Part shown: in pieces, positions 1-8,867 of the stretch
Layout of the letters: each line of letters starts with the position of its first letter
Position numbering within the stretch: position 1 is the first letter of the stretch
Source: DATHKG01 sp035489435
GTDB taxonomy: Bacteria; Bacteroidota; Bacteroidia; Chitinophagales; Chitinophagaceae
Strand: one strand, 5' to 3'
Assembly (NCBI GenBank): GCA_035489435.1
Contig: DATHKG010000181.1
DNA: 64,000 nt
The notes under the pieces: model-generated
Told to the model about the DNA's origin: nothing
The model's database searches: none
Seen by the model: only the letters and a program-made list of their open reading frames with translations
Position numbers and translations under genes: made by a program

Positions 1-24
1 GTAGCCATAAATAAATAATCTGTA

Positions 25-3000
25 GTGAGAGATTCGAACTCAATAAACAAAAACGCAAACAAAGATTCCGCCTTGCAAACCACTTGCTGCTATTGTGGGG
101 TGGGATGCGGCATTGTAGTTGGCAAAGACCCGCAGGGAAACCTTAAGGTGGATGGTGATAAAACCCATCCTGTGAATAAGGGCATGCTTTGCAGCAAAGG
201 AATGAACCTGCAGTATACAGTAACTGATACATCAGACCGCCTGTTGTACCCTGAAATGCGTTATAGTCGTAACCAGCCAAGACAAAGAGTTTCGTGGGAC
301 ACTGCACTGGAACGCACAGCTGCGGTATTTAAAACGCTTATCGGGAAATATGGTCCGGATTCCGTTGCCTTTTACGCATCAGGTCAATGTCTTACTGAAG
401 AATATTATGTTGTAAATAAGCTAATCAAAGGATTTATAGGCAGTAATAATATTGACACCAACTCAAGATTGTGCATGAGTTCTGCCGTAACCGGTTATAA
501 GATGAGCCTGGGTGAAGATAGTGTACCAGTGAGTTATGATGACCTTGAATTAGCGGATTGCATTTTTGTTGCAGGCGCAAACCCTGCCTGGTGTCATCCT
601 ATTTTATGGCGAAGGATTGAAGCTGCCCGTGAAAAAAATCCGGATATTAAGATCATTGTTAGTGATCCGCGTAAAACACAAAGTTGTTCAATTGCAAATG
701 TTCATCTGCAATTGAATCCGGGCACAGATGTCACTTTGCATCATGCCATTGGCCGGTGCCTGATAGAACAAGGAAGTATTGATTTTGATTTCGTTAAAAA
801 TCATACTGAAGGCTTTGAAAAATACTCCACAGTGGTTTTTGAACGTACTATAGCGGAAGCTGCGTCAATCTGCGGAGTCGACGAAAATGATATTCGCCTT
901 TCAGCATCCTTTATTGGCAACGCAAAAGGGTTTATTACTATGTGGACGATGGGATTGAATCAAAGCGTAATTGGAGTTAACAAAAACCTCTCTCTTATTA
1001 ATCTCAACCTCATCACCGGTCATATTGGTAAACCAGGTTCGGGTCCGTTCTCACTAACGGGTCAACCCAATGCAATGGGTGGAAGAGAGGTTGGTGGTTT
1101 AGCTAATCTCTTGCCCGCACACCGGGACTTATCCAATGAAGCACATAGAAATCAAGTAGAAAAATTCTGGAATATTCCATTGGGAACCATAAGCCCGCAG
1201 CCTGGTTTAACAGCCACTGAAATGTTTGAAGCATTGAATGACGGTAAGCTGAAAGCGATATGGATATTGTGTACCAATCCCCTGATCAGCCTGCCAAACG
1301 TTAGAATAGCGGAAGAAGGATTGAAGAGAGCAAAATTTGTAGTAGTCCAGGAAGTTAGCGGTAAAGCCGAAACATTAAAATATGCTGATGTTGTGCTGCC
1401 CGCTGCGGCATGGATAGAAAAAGAAGGGACAATGACAAATGCTGAACGCCGGATCAGCTATCTAAATAAATTGATAAACGCCCCGGGTGAGGCCCTGCCA
1501 GACGCGGAGATTATTTGTCGCTTTGCGACTAAAATGAATTACCCGGGTTTTGATTATAAAAATGCTGGCGATATCTATGCTGAACATGCCGCTTTAACCG
1601 CCGGCACAAATATCGACGTTAGCGGCCTTAATTACGAAATACTGAAAGAGAAGCGTAGTGTACAATGGCCATACACCAAAGAGATCAATGGCTACGGAAC
1701 CAAAAGACTTTTTACTGATAAGAAATTTCACACTGCATCTCATAAAGCAATTCTTCACGCTGTTCCCGACGCAAATAAGTCGGAGAAACCGAATTCGGAT
1801 CACCCGTTGATATTAACAACCGGCCGTATCCGCGACCAATGGCATACCATGAGCAAGACGGGTAAGGTGAATAAATTAAAACAACATATCAGCGAAGCTT
1901 TTTTGGAGATGCATCCGGAAGATGCAGTCAAAAGAGGTATTGAAGAAAATACCCTGGTTGAAATTTTTAATGAAAGAGGTAATGTCAGGGTTAAAGTAAA
2001 ACTCTCCAAAGACATAAAAAAAGGAGTTTGCTTTCTACCTATGCACTGGGGCAAAATACTAAACAGCGACTTGAACCGGGCCAATAACCTGACCAGTAAT
2101 TTGGTGGACCCAATAAGCAAAGAACCGGATTTCAAATTTTCAACGGTACAGGTATGGCGATATAAAAAACCGAAACAAAAAATAATAGTGATCGGGGCCG
2201 GAGCCGGAGCCTGCGGTTTCATAAAGAGCTACAGGGAATTAAATACAGACGACGATTTAATCGTATTCAGCAAAGAGAACTTTCCTTTTTATAACCGGGT
2301 GTTGTTGCCTGACTATATTAGCGGGGCTTTGACATGGGATAACCTGGTCAAGATGACAGATGCGGAAGAAAAGGAATTTAGGATCAAGTTGTATCGCGGG
2401 ACAAGCATCGAAAAAATAGACAGGCAAGCTAAGACTGTTACAGATAGCGATGGACAAACGCATGATTACGATATACTTCTCATGGCCACAGGCAGCCGGC
2501 CTGCAATGTTGCGCGATTTGCCATCAATGGCAGGGATATTTACCATGCGCAGCAGAACAGACGCTGACAATTTTAAAGAGCATGTAGATCCATCGAAAGG
2601 CAATGTAGTTATTGTGGGCGGGGGTCTGCTGGGCATAGAGTTGGCCGCATCACTACGTGAAGTAAACGTGAAAGTAACAATCGTACAACGAATTTCGAGG
2701 TTAATGGATCGCCAGCTTGACCCGCTTGGAAGCCAGTTATTGCATGAAGAATTAATTGTGAAAGGAGTTGATATTTATTATAACGACGAGATAGAAAGGT
2801 TCCTTGGTACCAAAGTCGTAAACGGCATATTATTAAAAAGCGGATTGGTGATAGATGCCCAGGCCATCGTTATTGCTATTGGTACTATTCCAAATATTGA
2901 GATAGCAAAATTAAACGGAATCGAATGCAAACGGGGAGTTGTGGTAGATGAATACCTGCAGACAAACGATAAAAATATTTTTGCTATCGGGGAAATAGCG

Positions 3001-3603
3001 GAATTCAAAGGAATGTTATACGGAATAACCGCAGCGGCTGAACAACAGGCAGAAATCGTAGCGCGATACCTCAACGGCGATATTTCGAAATATTATGCTG
3101 GTTCTTTGCTTATGAACATTTTAAAAATGCACGGGACAGATCTGTGTTCCCTGGGACAAGTAGAATGCCCGGAGGATCCGGCCTATGAAGAAGTTGTTTT
3201 TATAGACAAGGCAAAACGTTATTACAAAAAATGCATTATTCATAACGATAGATTGATCGGCGCTATATTAATAGGTGATAAAACTGAATTCATTGAATAC
3301 CGAAACCTGATAGAAGGCAAAATTGAACTGAGTGAAAAGCGTTTGCAATTACTTCGGTCAGGTAAAGCAACAGAACCTGTGATCGGCAAACTGGTATGCA
3401 CCTGCAACAACGTGGGTGAAGGAAATTTAATAAACAAGATCAAGGAAGGTTGTAAAGATCATCTGCAGCTTTGCCAGATAACCGGCGCAGGTATGGGCTG
3501 TGGTAGTTGTCGCCCCGAAATAAAGCAGATACTTGACTTACAACTGAGAAAAAAATTACATCATGGCGAAAATATTGAAGAGAATATCAGCATCGGAGTT
3601 TAA
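25..3603 (+). CDS. Fused assimilatory nitrate reductase (Mo catalytic, FAD/NAD(P)H and BFD domains)
   Basis: Likely reduces nitrate to nitrite in the cytoplasm with NAD(P)H, all on one 1192-residue chain. The N-terminus shows the [4Fe-4S] motif CCYCGVGC (C21, C24, C28) with C56 in GMLCSKG. C150 in SRLCMSS is the probable Mo ligand, as in Nap/Nas enzymes. The molybdopterin part runs to about residue 710. A second module begins with the dinucleotide-binding motif VIGAGAGACG (about 717) and has a second one, VIVGGGLLGIELA (about 863), typical of NirB/NasC-type FAD reductases. A BFD-like [2Fe-2S] domain closes the protein (CTCNN near 1122, GMGCGSC near 1156). There is no siroheme domain, so it is not a nitrite reductase. 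The GTG start follows an in-frame TAA at 16-18, so the gene is complete. The next gene overlaps it by 41 nt, which suggests translational coupling. In Klebsiella-type systems NasA and NasC are separate; here they are joined. Confidence 0.9.
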   Translation: MRDSNSINKNANKDSALQTTCCYCGVGCGIVVGKDPQGNLKVDGDKTHPVNKGMLCSKGMNLQYTVTDTSDRLLYPEMRYSRNQPRQRVSWDTALERTAAVFKTLIGKYGPDSVAFYASGQCLTEEYYVVNKLIKGFIGSNNIDTNSRLCMSSAVTGYKMSLGEDSVPVSYDDLELADCIFVAGANPAWCHPILWRRIEAAREKNPDIKIIVSDPRKTQSCSIANVHLQLNPGTDVTLHHAIGRCLIEQGSIDFDFVKNHTEGFEKYSTVVFERTIAEAASICGVDENDIRLSASFIGNAKGFITMWTMGLNQSVIGVNKNLSLINLNLITGHIGKPGSGPFSLTGQPNAMGGREVGGLANLLPAHRDLSNEAHRNQVEKFWNIPLGTISPQPGLTATEMFEALNDGKLKAIWILCTNPLISLPNVRIAEEGLKRAKFVVVQEVSGKAETLKYADVVLPAAAWIEKEGTMTNAERRISYLNKLINAPGEALPDAEIICRFATKMNYPGFDYKNAGDIYAEHAALTAGTNIDVSGLNYEILKEKRSVQWPYTKEINGYGTKRLFTDKKFHTASHKAILHAVPDANKSEKPNSDHPLILTTGRIRDQWHTMSKTGKVNKLKQHISEAFLEMHPEDAVKRGIEENTLVEIFNERGNVRVKVKLSKDIKKGVCFLPMHWGKILNSDLNRANNLTSNLVDPISKEPDFKFSTVQVWRYKKPKQKIIVIGAGAGACGFIKSYRELNTDDDLIVFSKENFPFYNRVLLPDYISGALTWDNLVKMTDAEEKEFRIKLYRGTSIEKIDRQAKTVTDSDGQTHDYDILLMATGSRPAMLRDLPSMAGIFTMRSRTDADNFKEHVDPSKGNVVIVGGGLLGIELAASLREVNVKVTIVQRISRLMDRQLDPLGSQLLHEELIVKGVDIYYNDEIERFLGTKVVNGILLKSGLVIDAQAIVIAIGTIPNIEIAKLNGIECKRGVVVDEYLQTNDKNIFAIGEIAEFKGMLYGITAAAEQQAEIVARYLNGDISKYYAGSLLMNILKMHGTDLCSLGQVECPEDPAYEEVVFIDKAKRYYKKCIIHNDRLIGAILIGDKTEFIEYRNLIEGKIELSEKRLQLLRSGKATEPVIGKLVCTCNNVGEGNLINKIKEGCKDHLQLCQITGAGMGCGSCRPEIKQILDLQLRKKLHHGENIEENISIGV

Positions 3604-4132
3604 TGGGTTAGCCGGCATTGAATATTTCGGTTTTGAAGAAGACTTCATTGAGAAAAATATCCGGTGCATCCCGATGATCGTCCGATTTAAATTAGATAAG
3701 GTTGGAATAAAATTAAAACTGGATGAATGGAACAGACTTGTTGTTGAAGAAAGAATTGAATTGGCGTGCCGGTCATGCAGCAATGAAGAAGAAACAATCA
3801 AATATCGTCTCTACTTATCCGGTTTAATAAAAAAGCGTTCCAATAGAGAAGCGACGGACTTAGCAATCGATCGTAATCCTGGTTGGGCAGATATAAATAA
3901 AATCCCTGATTTATTATTGGACAAGTTAATAGAGGACGGATTGTACGTCTCGCTGAAACAATGGAAAGCATTGACCAACCTGCAACGTTTTGTTTTATTG
4001 AAATTGTGCAGGCCAGGTCATGAAAGTAAAAATTTTCCGAAGGCGCTGAGGGAATTTGGCTTAACAGCAACATACACCCGCTTTCGCGGAGAAAAACAGG
4101 CATATGAAATCACTGGTTACCATAAAGATTAA
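3563..4132 (+). CDS. narM: NarM-like nitrate reductase-associated protein
   Basis: A soluble 189-residue protein matching the nitrate reductase-associated (NarM) family. In cyanobacteria NarM is needed for nitrate reductase activity, probably in maturation. The recognisable stretch is FEEDFIEKNIRCIPMIVR followed by KLDKVGIKLKL and an EW...ER helix (about residues 24-70). The C-terminal third contains a W-x3-T..Q.F.LLKL segment and a basic end. No signal peptide or membrane segment is seen. The ATG lies inside the end of the nitrate reductase gene in another frame, and its own end overlaps the next gene by 29 nt. This forms a tight three-gene operon. The context supports a role in assembling or supporting the reductase. 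The exact biochemical role is not known. Confidence 0.75.
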   Translation: MAKILKRISASEFNGLAGIEYFGFEEDFIEKNIRCIPMIVRFKLDKVGIKLKLDEWNRLVVEERIELACRSCSNEEETIKYRLYLSGLIKKRSNREATDLAIDRNPGWADINKIPDLLLDKLIEDGLYVSLKQWKALTNLQRFVLLKLCRPGHESKNFPKALREFGLTATYTRFRGEKQAYEITGYHKD

Positions 4133-5594
4133 TTTTCCCGGCGGCATTATTTCCCCGGGAGAACTTTATAATATCCTGGTAGCGGCCAGCATAGCTGGTG
4201 TGCATGATGTTAGCTTCGGACTACGTCAGCAATTACTGATCGATGTATCGCCGGAGACCGTCGGGGTTATGATTGAAGAACTAAAGAAAATGGATATTCC
4301 ATTTGAAATGAATGCCGATAATTTCCCGAATATCGTTAGCAGCTATCCTGCAGAAGAGGCATTTATTAATAATACCTGGCTAAGCGAAGGGGTGTATAAA
4401 GATATTTTTGATGGAATAGATTATAGACCAGGGTTAAAAATTAATATATCCGACAGTAACCAAAGTTTTACACCAATGCTTACCGGGAATATCAACTGGG
4501 TTGCTTCTTCCACAGCTCAACATTTCTGGCATCTGTTTGTGCGTTTTCCCAAAACGAACACTATTTATGAATGGGATCAATTGGTATATACCAATGATGT
4601 TGCAAGTCTCTCGGGAGAAATTGAAAGAGTCATCCTCCGGTTTAAACATGAGTTTTATGATAATAAACTGGCAAATGGAGTACTATTATTCAAAAAGATA
4701 GAACTGGAAAAATATATTACAAAAACTGCAGAAAAGGCAGCAGTACTTCCGGGCTTCAACCTGCCTTATTACGAGGGACTGAACCGTTACAACAACAAAT
4801 ATTGGTTAGGCATATACCGGCGCGATGAATTATTTAGTATATCGTTTTTGAAGGACCTTTGTTTGTTATGTCTTAAAACCAAGATCGGTCAATTGTGCTC
4901 TACTTCCTGGAAATCAGTTATCGTTAAAGGTATTGAGGAAAAGGATAAAACAGCCTGGAACCGGTTGCTGGAAAAGCACCAGATAAATGTGCGGCACGCT
5001 GCCAATGAACTTAATTTCCAGGTAGAAGATAATTGCAGGGAAGGACTATTGCTCAAAAATTACCTGGTTAAAAGGTTGAACAACGAAGACACAAGGACCT
5101 TCGGTGTTTGTATAGGAATCAAGACAAGGAAAAAAAGCGAGGTATTCAGCAGCATCCTGGTCAGACGCAAATCACTGCTTTCTATATTTGGTTTTGAGTT
5201 CTTCCATTTGTACGATATCTTATGCGCACATGATTTTAATCCTAATGAACGTACGGGTTTCGTGTTTAGCAGTAATAATCCGAAATTCCTTTTAGGCGAA
5301 CAATTACGAAGGTCTGTAACAGCCTTTTATAATAACAGGAACAATAAGAATTTAATCACTGAAAGGGAAATTCCCGTCCAAAAAGAAAGAAAGGAAAACA
5401 TAGCGGAATATGTTTATCAATGCAGTCAGTGCCTTACTATCTACGATGAGATAACCGGCGAATATGAAAATGGCATAGATGCCGGCACAACCTTCGAATC
5501 GCTTCCGGATGATTACAAATGCCCTTTATGCGAAGGGCCAAAAGATGAATTCAGAAAGACAGAAAAGAAAAAGTTAGGCCTACAGTCCTTCTAG
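4104..5594 (+). CDS. Degenerate sulfite/nitrite-reductase-like protein with C-terminal rubredoxin domain
   Basis: The last ~60 residues are a clear rubredoxin: YQCSQC near residue 436 and YKCPLCEGPK near 475 give the four Cys iron ligands. The first ~400 residues resemble the two ferredoxin-like half domains of siroheme sulfite/nitrite reductases. The first half has PGGIISPGELYNI then FGLRQQLLI; the second has YWLGIYRRDELFS then LCSTSWKSVIVKGI. The family's cluster and siroheme ligands (C-x5-C plus a GCPNxC motif) are missing, so reductase activity is unlikely. I infer an electron-transfer or scaffold partner for the nitrate reductase, with rubredoxin as the redox centre. It is co-transcribed after the NarM-like gene (29-nt overlap), and its 3' end overlaps the convergent mobA-like gene by 15 nt. 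It could instead be a chaperone; family-level function is unknown to me. Confidence 0.7.
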   Translation: MKSLVTIKINFPGGIISPGELYNILVAASIAGVHDVSFGLRQQLLIDVSPETVGVMIEELKKMDIPFEMNADNFPNIVSSYPAEEAFINNTWLSEGVYKDIFDGIDYRPGLKINISDSNQSFTPMLTGNINWVASSTAQHFWHLFVRFPKTNTIYEWDQLVYTNDVASLSGEIERVILRFKHEFYDNKLANGVLLFKKIELEKYITKTAEKAAVLPGFNLPYYEGLNRYNNKYWLGIYRRDELFSISFLKDLCLLCLKTKIGQLCSTSWKSVIVKGIEEKDKTAWNRLLEKHQINVRHAANELNFQVEDNCREGLLLKNYLVKRLNNEDTRTFGVCIGIKTRKKSEVFSSILVRRKSLLSIFGFEFFHLYDILCAHDFNPNERTGFVFSSNNPKFLLGEQLRRSVTAFYNNRNNKNLITEREIPVQKERKENIAEYVYQCSQCLTIYDEITGEYENGIDAGTTFESLPDDYKCPLCEGPKDEFRKTEKKKLGLQSF

Positions 5595-6164
5595 TCCGGC
5601 ATGATCATTAAAATTACGGAAATACTTTTTCTGCTCATCCGTTGCCGGAACCACTTTTACATGCAGGAGGCCGAGCATAAATTTCATGCTGTGCCTGGTT
5701 AGTCGCCCTTCGAGCAGCATAGTAAGAATAACAGATAGCCCTTTTGCGGTGTAAATACCACATAATGGTTCAGGCTCGCTATCGTTAGAGAATATATATG
5801 CATCATAAGATGAATGCAAACGATACCCGGCCTTAAGTTCTTCTAATAAAAAAGGTTCCATAAGCGGCATGTCACAGGCAAGTATGAACAAATCTTCAGT
5901 CGGATATTGAAGATGACTGCTCAATACTCCCAGCAGCGGGCCGTGCAAGGGAAGAGATATATTGTCGGCAATAAGGTTGTTACTTGAAAAGACAGCGCAA
6001 TAAGCAGGAAGCTGGTTATTGTTTACTGATATTTTTACCGCGATATTTAGTGCGGCCATTTTGTCTATCGCAATTTGCCCCCAGGTTTTCGTCTCCGGTT
6101 TGAGCAAACCTTTATCGGCACCCATCCGGGTACTTCTTCCACCGCATAGAACTATACCCAGCAA
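5580..6164 (-). CDS. mobA: Molybdenum cofactor guanylyltransferase (MobA-like)
   Basis: A 194-residue nucleotidyltransferase that would attach GMP to molybdopterin, making the MGD form of the cofactor used by nitrate reductases. The N-terminus has the signature LCGGRSTRMGADKGLL (residues 6-21). A metal-binding ACDMPLM follows near residue 100, and PLHGPLLGVLSS lies between them. The length fits MobA. It lies on the opposite strand, tail to tail with the nitrate reductase operon, and the last 15 nt of both genes overlap. Its placement beside a MGD-dependent enzyme supports the call. I saw no other molybdopterin gene in the window. Confidence 0.88.
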   Translation of the reverse strand: MLGIVLCGGRSTRMGADKGLLKPETKTWGQIAIDKMAALNIAVKISVNNNQLPAYCAVFSSNNLIADNISLPLHGPLLGVLSSHLQYPTEDLFILACDMPLMEPFLLEELKAGYRLHSSYDAYIFSNDSEPEPLCGIYTAKGLSVILTMLLEGRLTRHSMKFMLGLLHVKVVPATDEQKKYFRNFNDHAGLEGL

Positions 6165-6239
6165 ATCAATTTATTTCTGGTGAAGTTAATTGCTGTGTTA
6201 CACATAAAAAATTACATCTCTGAACCAGCAGTGTTTGGT

Positions 6240-6986
6240 TTAGTACCGCTTTACAATACGGAAATTAAAACGCTCAGGTTCTCCAATGACCCCCGAGTTT
6301 TTTCGTAATTCTTTTATCTGGTCCGATTTCCAGAAAGCATAAGCTTTGGCAGTATCAATTACTGCTACAACAATGGTCACCTTTTTGTTATTGTCGGCAT
6401 CGTGGCCATAAGCGCGATCAACAAGGCCGTTGTCCACCCTGATATGGCGCGAACTGTCAAATTTTCGCTGCCAGGTATCCCAGTCCTTTACTGAAAAGGT
6501 AGTTTGCGATCGCAGGTTTGTACTGATTTTACCGGTGTCCTGGAAAGTTATATTGTAAACATTTATTTTGGGGGATCCTTTCACGCCGCCTTTTTGCATA
6601 GCCTGTTTCAGATCAGCGGATTTACCAAAAGCTTTTGCCTTGTCTACCTGGTCCGACTTCAATGCCACAAAAATCCTGGTTCGATCAGTGGTGCTATAAC
6701 CAATCACATAATTATGAACTCCGTTTGCCAACCGGACAGAGTCATGCTCTTCATAAACAGTCAGCCATTTGTCGTAATCCGCGACTTTCTGAATCACGAA
6801 CATCATGGTTTCCGGCGTTGTAACAAAAGTGGAAGTGGGAGTTGCTAGAGCGGTACTACTGGCAGAATCGTAGCCGACAGAGTCAGCGGTTTCGTTGTCT
6901 TTCTGTTCGGTCTGATCTCCGCAGGAAATCATGCAGAAGAGAAAGGTGCCCAGCAAGGATGCAGGCAGAAGGGATGAGGACTTCAT
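6240..6986 (-). CDS. Lipoprotein with two tandem dimeric alpha-beta-barrel-like domains
   Basis: The N-terminus is a lipoprotein signal ending in FCMISC, so the protein is probably anchored to a membrane. The mature part falls into two similar halves of about 85 residues. Each has D(K/T)W near the start, an (A/D)NG(V/L) turn, a beta strand with an (F/V)VA core, a helix with KA.AF.KS..LK, and an ending GV.G.P..N or GVIGEPERFNF. This is the look of ABM/EthD-type ferredoxin-like domains fused in tandem to form an internal pseudo-dimer. No catalytic residue is recognisable and no function can be assigned. A divergent gap of about 150 bp separates it from the upstream SnoaL-like gene on the same strand. 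Confidence 0.6.
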   Translation of the reverse strand: MKSSSLLPASLLGTFLFCMISCGDQTEQKDNETADSVGYDSASSTALATPTSTFVTTPETMMFVIQKVADYDKWLTVYEEHDSVRLANGVHNYVIGYSTTDRTRIFVALKSDQVDKAKAFGKSADLKQAMQKGGVKGSPKINVYNITFQDTGKISTNLRSQTTFSVKDWDTWQRKFDSSRHIRVDNGLVDRAYGHDADNNKKVTIVVAVIDTAKAYAFWKSDQIKELRKNSGVIGEPERFNFRIVKRY

Positions 6987-7135
6987 TGTAATAAATTTAA
7001 TTATGACGAATGGAGTGCGGAAGGAGCAATCATCGGGCAGGCGTCAATAACGGGAATGCACAATAAATATACTATTTAATCCGGTTGCCGGCAATTCTAT
7101 TAAAGTTAGCATTAAGCCAAAAAACAACCTTCACA

Positions 7136-7489
7136 TTAATTCTTATCAATTTCCATGCCTTTGATTAATCCATTTTGAAAAGAATAAATATGCTTTACTT
7201 TTCCGTCAAATAACAAGTTACCTGCCTTGTCTTTTGCGAGCTGGTGAACCTCGACTTCAATTTTTCCGTCTTGTTTAAGATTGATTGCCAGGGGTTCAAC
7301 AAAAGAGTCAATTTCTATCCATTGTCTTGTCCAGTAGTCTCTCAATTCTTCGTGTCCATTTACATAACCTCCTTCCCAACCGTTTGGCCAATGCACGTTC
7401 TTATCTACATGCACCAGAATTGAATCAATATCCCTTGCATTGAATAGGTTGTAAATATGTCTTAGCTGGTCATCATATTTTTGTTCCAT
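7136..7489 (-). CDS. SnoaL/NTF2-like domain protein
   Basis: A small soluble protein of 117 residues with the cone-fold pattern of NTF2/SnoaL-like proteins. It has an N-terminal helix ending LFNARDIDSIL, then V..NVHWPNGWEGGYVNGHEELRDYW. After that come alternating strands that finish with HIYSFQNGLIKGMEI. Members of this fold include ketosteroid isomerase-like enzymes, but no specific reaction can be read from the sequence. It stands alone, with no clear operon partner. Confidence 0.7.
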   Translation of the reverse strand: MEQKYDDQLRHIYNLFNARDIDSILVHVDKNVHWPNGWEGGYVNGHEELRDYWTRQWIEIDSFVEPLAINLKQDGKIEVEVHQLAKDKAGNLLFDGKVKHIYSFQNGLIKGMEIDKN

Positions 7490-7640
7490 AGTAATTTGAT
7501 TTTAGTTGGATGAATGCATCAAATTTAAACACGATGGAGTTAATTCCCTTCTAAAAGAAAATGTATATTCGACTTACATAGCAAAATCCCAATAGGTTTT
7601 TTGTTCCTTTATTCACCATTATATCATTCAAAAAACCCTG

Positions 7641-8813
7641 ATGAAACCTTTACTGCTTGTAACGGGGCTGCTGCTTTTATTTGCAATAGAAACACTGCGC
7701 GTCTATTTTATTATGCCATTTCCGGGCAGCCAGCAATCAGACACTATTTCACTTGCTTACTGGTTAGGGAGGAATGTATTTTGGTTAAGAATTATTGCTT
7801 TGCTGCTGATAATTTTTCCAGCAATTGGTCTTTTTAAAAACGGCAGGACCCGGGCTAAAGTAGTTTTCTCACTGTTCATGATTTTATATGCAGTGATTTT
7901 CTTCTTTATTAATTTTCGTTTTGAAGCTGATAAAATGTTTTATCAGCCGGAACAAAAAACGTTTAGCGCTGCAGGCACAAATAAGATCGATGGAAATAAA
8001 CTTGTTATTGGTGTCGAAATAAATGGCGAAGCAAAAGCTTACCCAATACAACTGATCGGCTATCATCACCAGGTGAGAGATTCAATTGGTAACACACAGG
8101 TTATGATAACTTATTGTACGGTATGCAGAACTGGTCGGGCTTTCAGCCCGGCTGTTAACGGTAAGGCCGAAGAATTCAGGCTTGTAGGTATGGATCATTT
8201 CAATGCTATGTTTGAAGATGCCTCAACCAAAAGCTGGTGGCAGCAGGCTACAGGGGTTTCTATCGCAGGTCCTTTAAAAGGAACAACTTTAAAAGAATTG
8301 CCTTCAGAGCAGGCATCCTTAAATACATGGTTGATACAATATCCCAATTCACTAGTGATGCAACCTGATAAAACGTTTGCAGCAAAATATGAGCAATTGG
8401 TGAGATATGATAGGGGCAATGGAGAAAGCAGTCTCACAAAAAGAGACTCTGCTTCCTGGATGCCGAAGTCATGGGTTATAGGAGTAAGTCATGATCAAAC
8501 TTCGAAAGCATATGACTGGAACGAATTGGTGAAAAACCAGATAATATCAGATTCATTACCAGGCCTGCCGATTTTATTAACCCTTCAAAACGATACTGCT
8601 TCATTTCATGCTTTTGACAGGACAGTAAAAGGCAAAGTGCTTTCTTTTAAGAAATCAGGATTTGATCAGATGAAGGATAACGATGGATCTACCTGGAATC
8701 TATCCGGCGAAAGCCTTGATGGTATCTCCAAAGGGGAAAAATTACGGAAAGTTCAGTCTTACCAGGAATTCTGGCATTCCTGGAAAACCTTCCATAAGGA
8801 AACACTCCGTTAA
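7641..8813 (+). CDS. DUF3179 domain membrane protein
   Basis: The protein starts with three hydrophobic segments (about residues 3-22, 45-65 and 72-92). An extracytoplasmic DUF3179 domain follows and fills the rest of the 390 residues. Motifs typical of this family are visible: AYPIQLIGYHH, the cysteine pair in ITYCTVCRTGRAF, SWWQQATG and GPLKGTTL. The function of DUF3179 is not established; the paired cysteines suggest metal or redox chemistry, which is inference. The ATG start gives a leading membrane helix directly. No operon partner is seen: the gene to its right is on the other strand. Confidence 0.8.
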   Translation: MKPLLLVTGLLLLFAIETLRVYFIMPFPGSQQSDTISLAYWLGRNVFWLRIIALLLIIFPAIGLFKNGRTRAKVVFSLFMILYAVIFFFINFRFEADKMFYQPEQKTFSAAGTNKIDGNKLVIGVEINGEAKAYPIQLIGYHHQVRDSIGNTQVMITYCTVCRTGRAFSPAVNGKAEEFRLVGMDHFNAMFEDASTKSWWQQATGVSIAGPLKGTTLKELPSEQASLNTWLIQYPNSLVMQPDKTFAAKYEQLVRYDRGNGESSLTKRDSASWMPKSWVIGVSHDQTSKAYDWNELVKNQIISDSLPGLPILLTLQNDTASFHAFDRTVKGKVLSFKKSGFDQMKDNDGSTWNLSGESLDGISKGEKLRKVQSYQEFWHSWKTFHKETLR

Positions 8814-8867
8814 TATAAAAATTTGCAGAAGGGCCTCCGGCTATGACTACCATGCAAAGCAAAATAG

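Noticed and set aside
1800..2222. A 140-codon minus-strand frame
   Set aside because: It is antisense to the nitrate reductase catalytic domain and its product is low-complexity.
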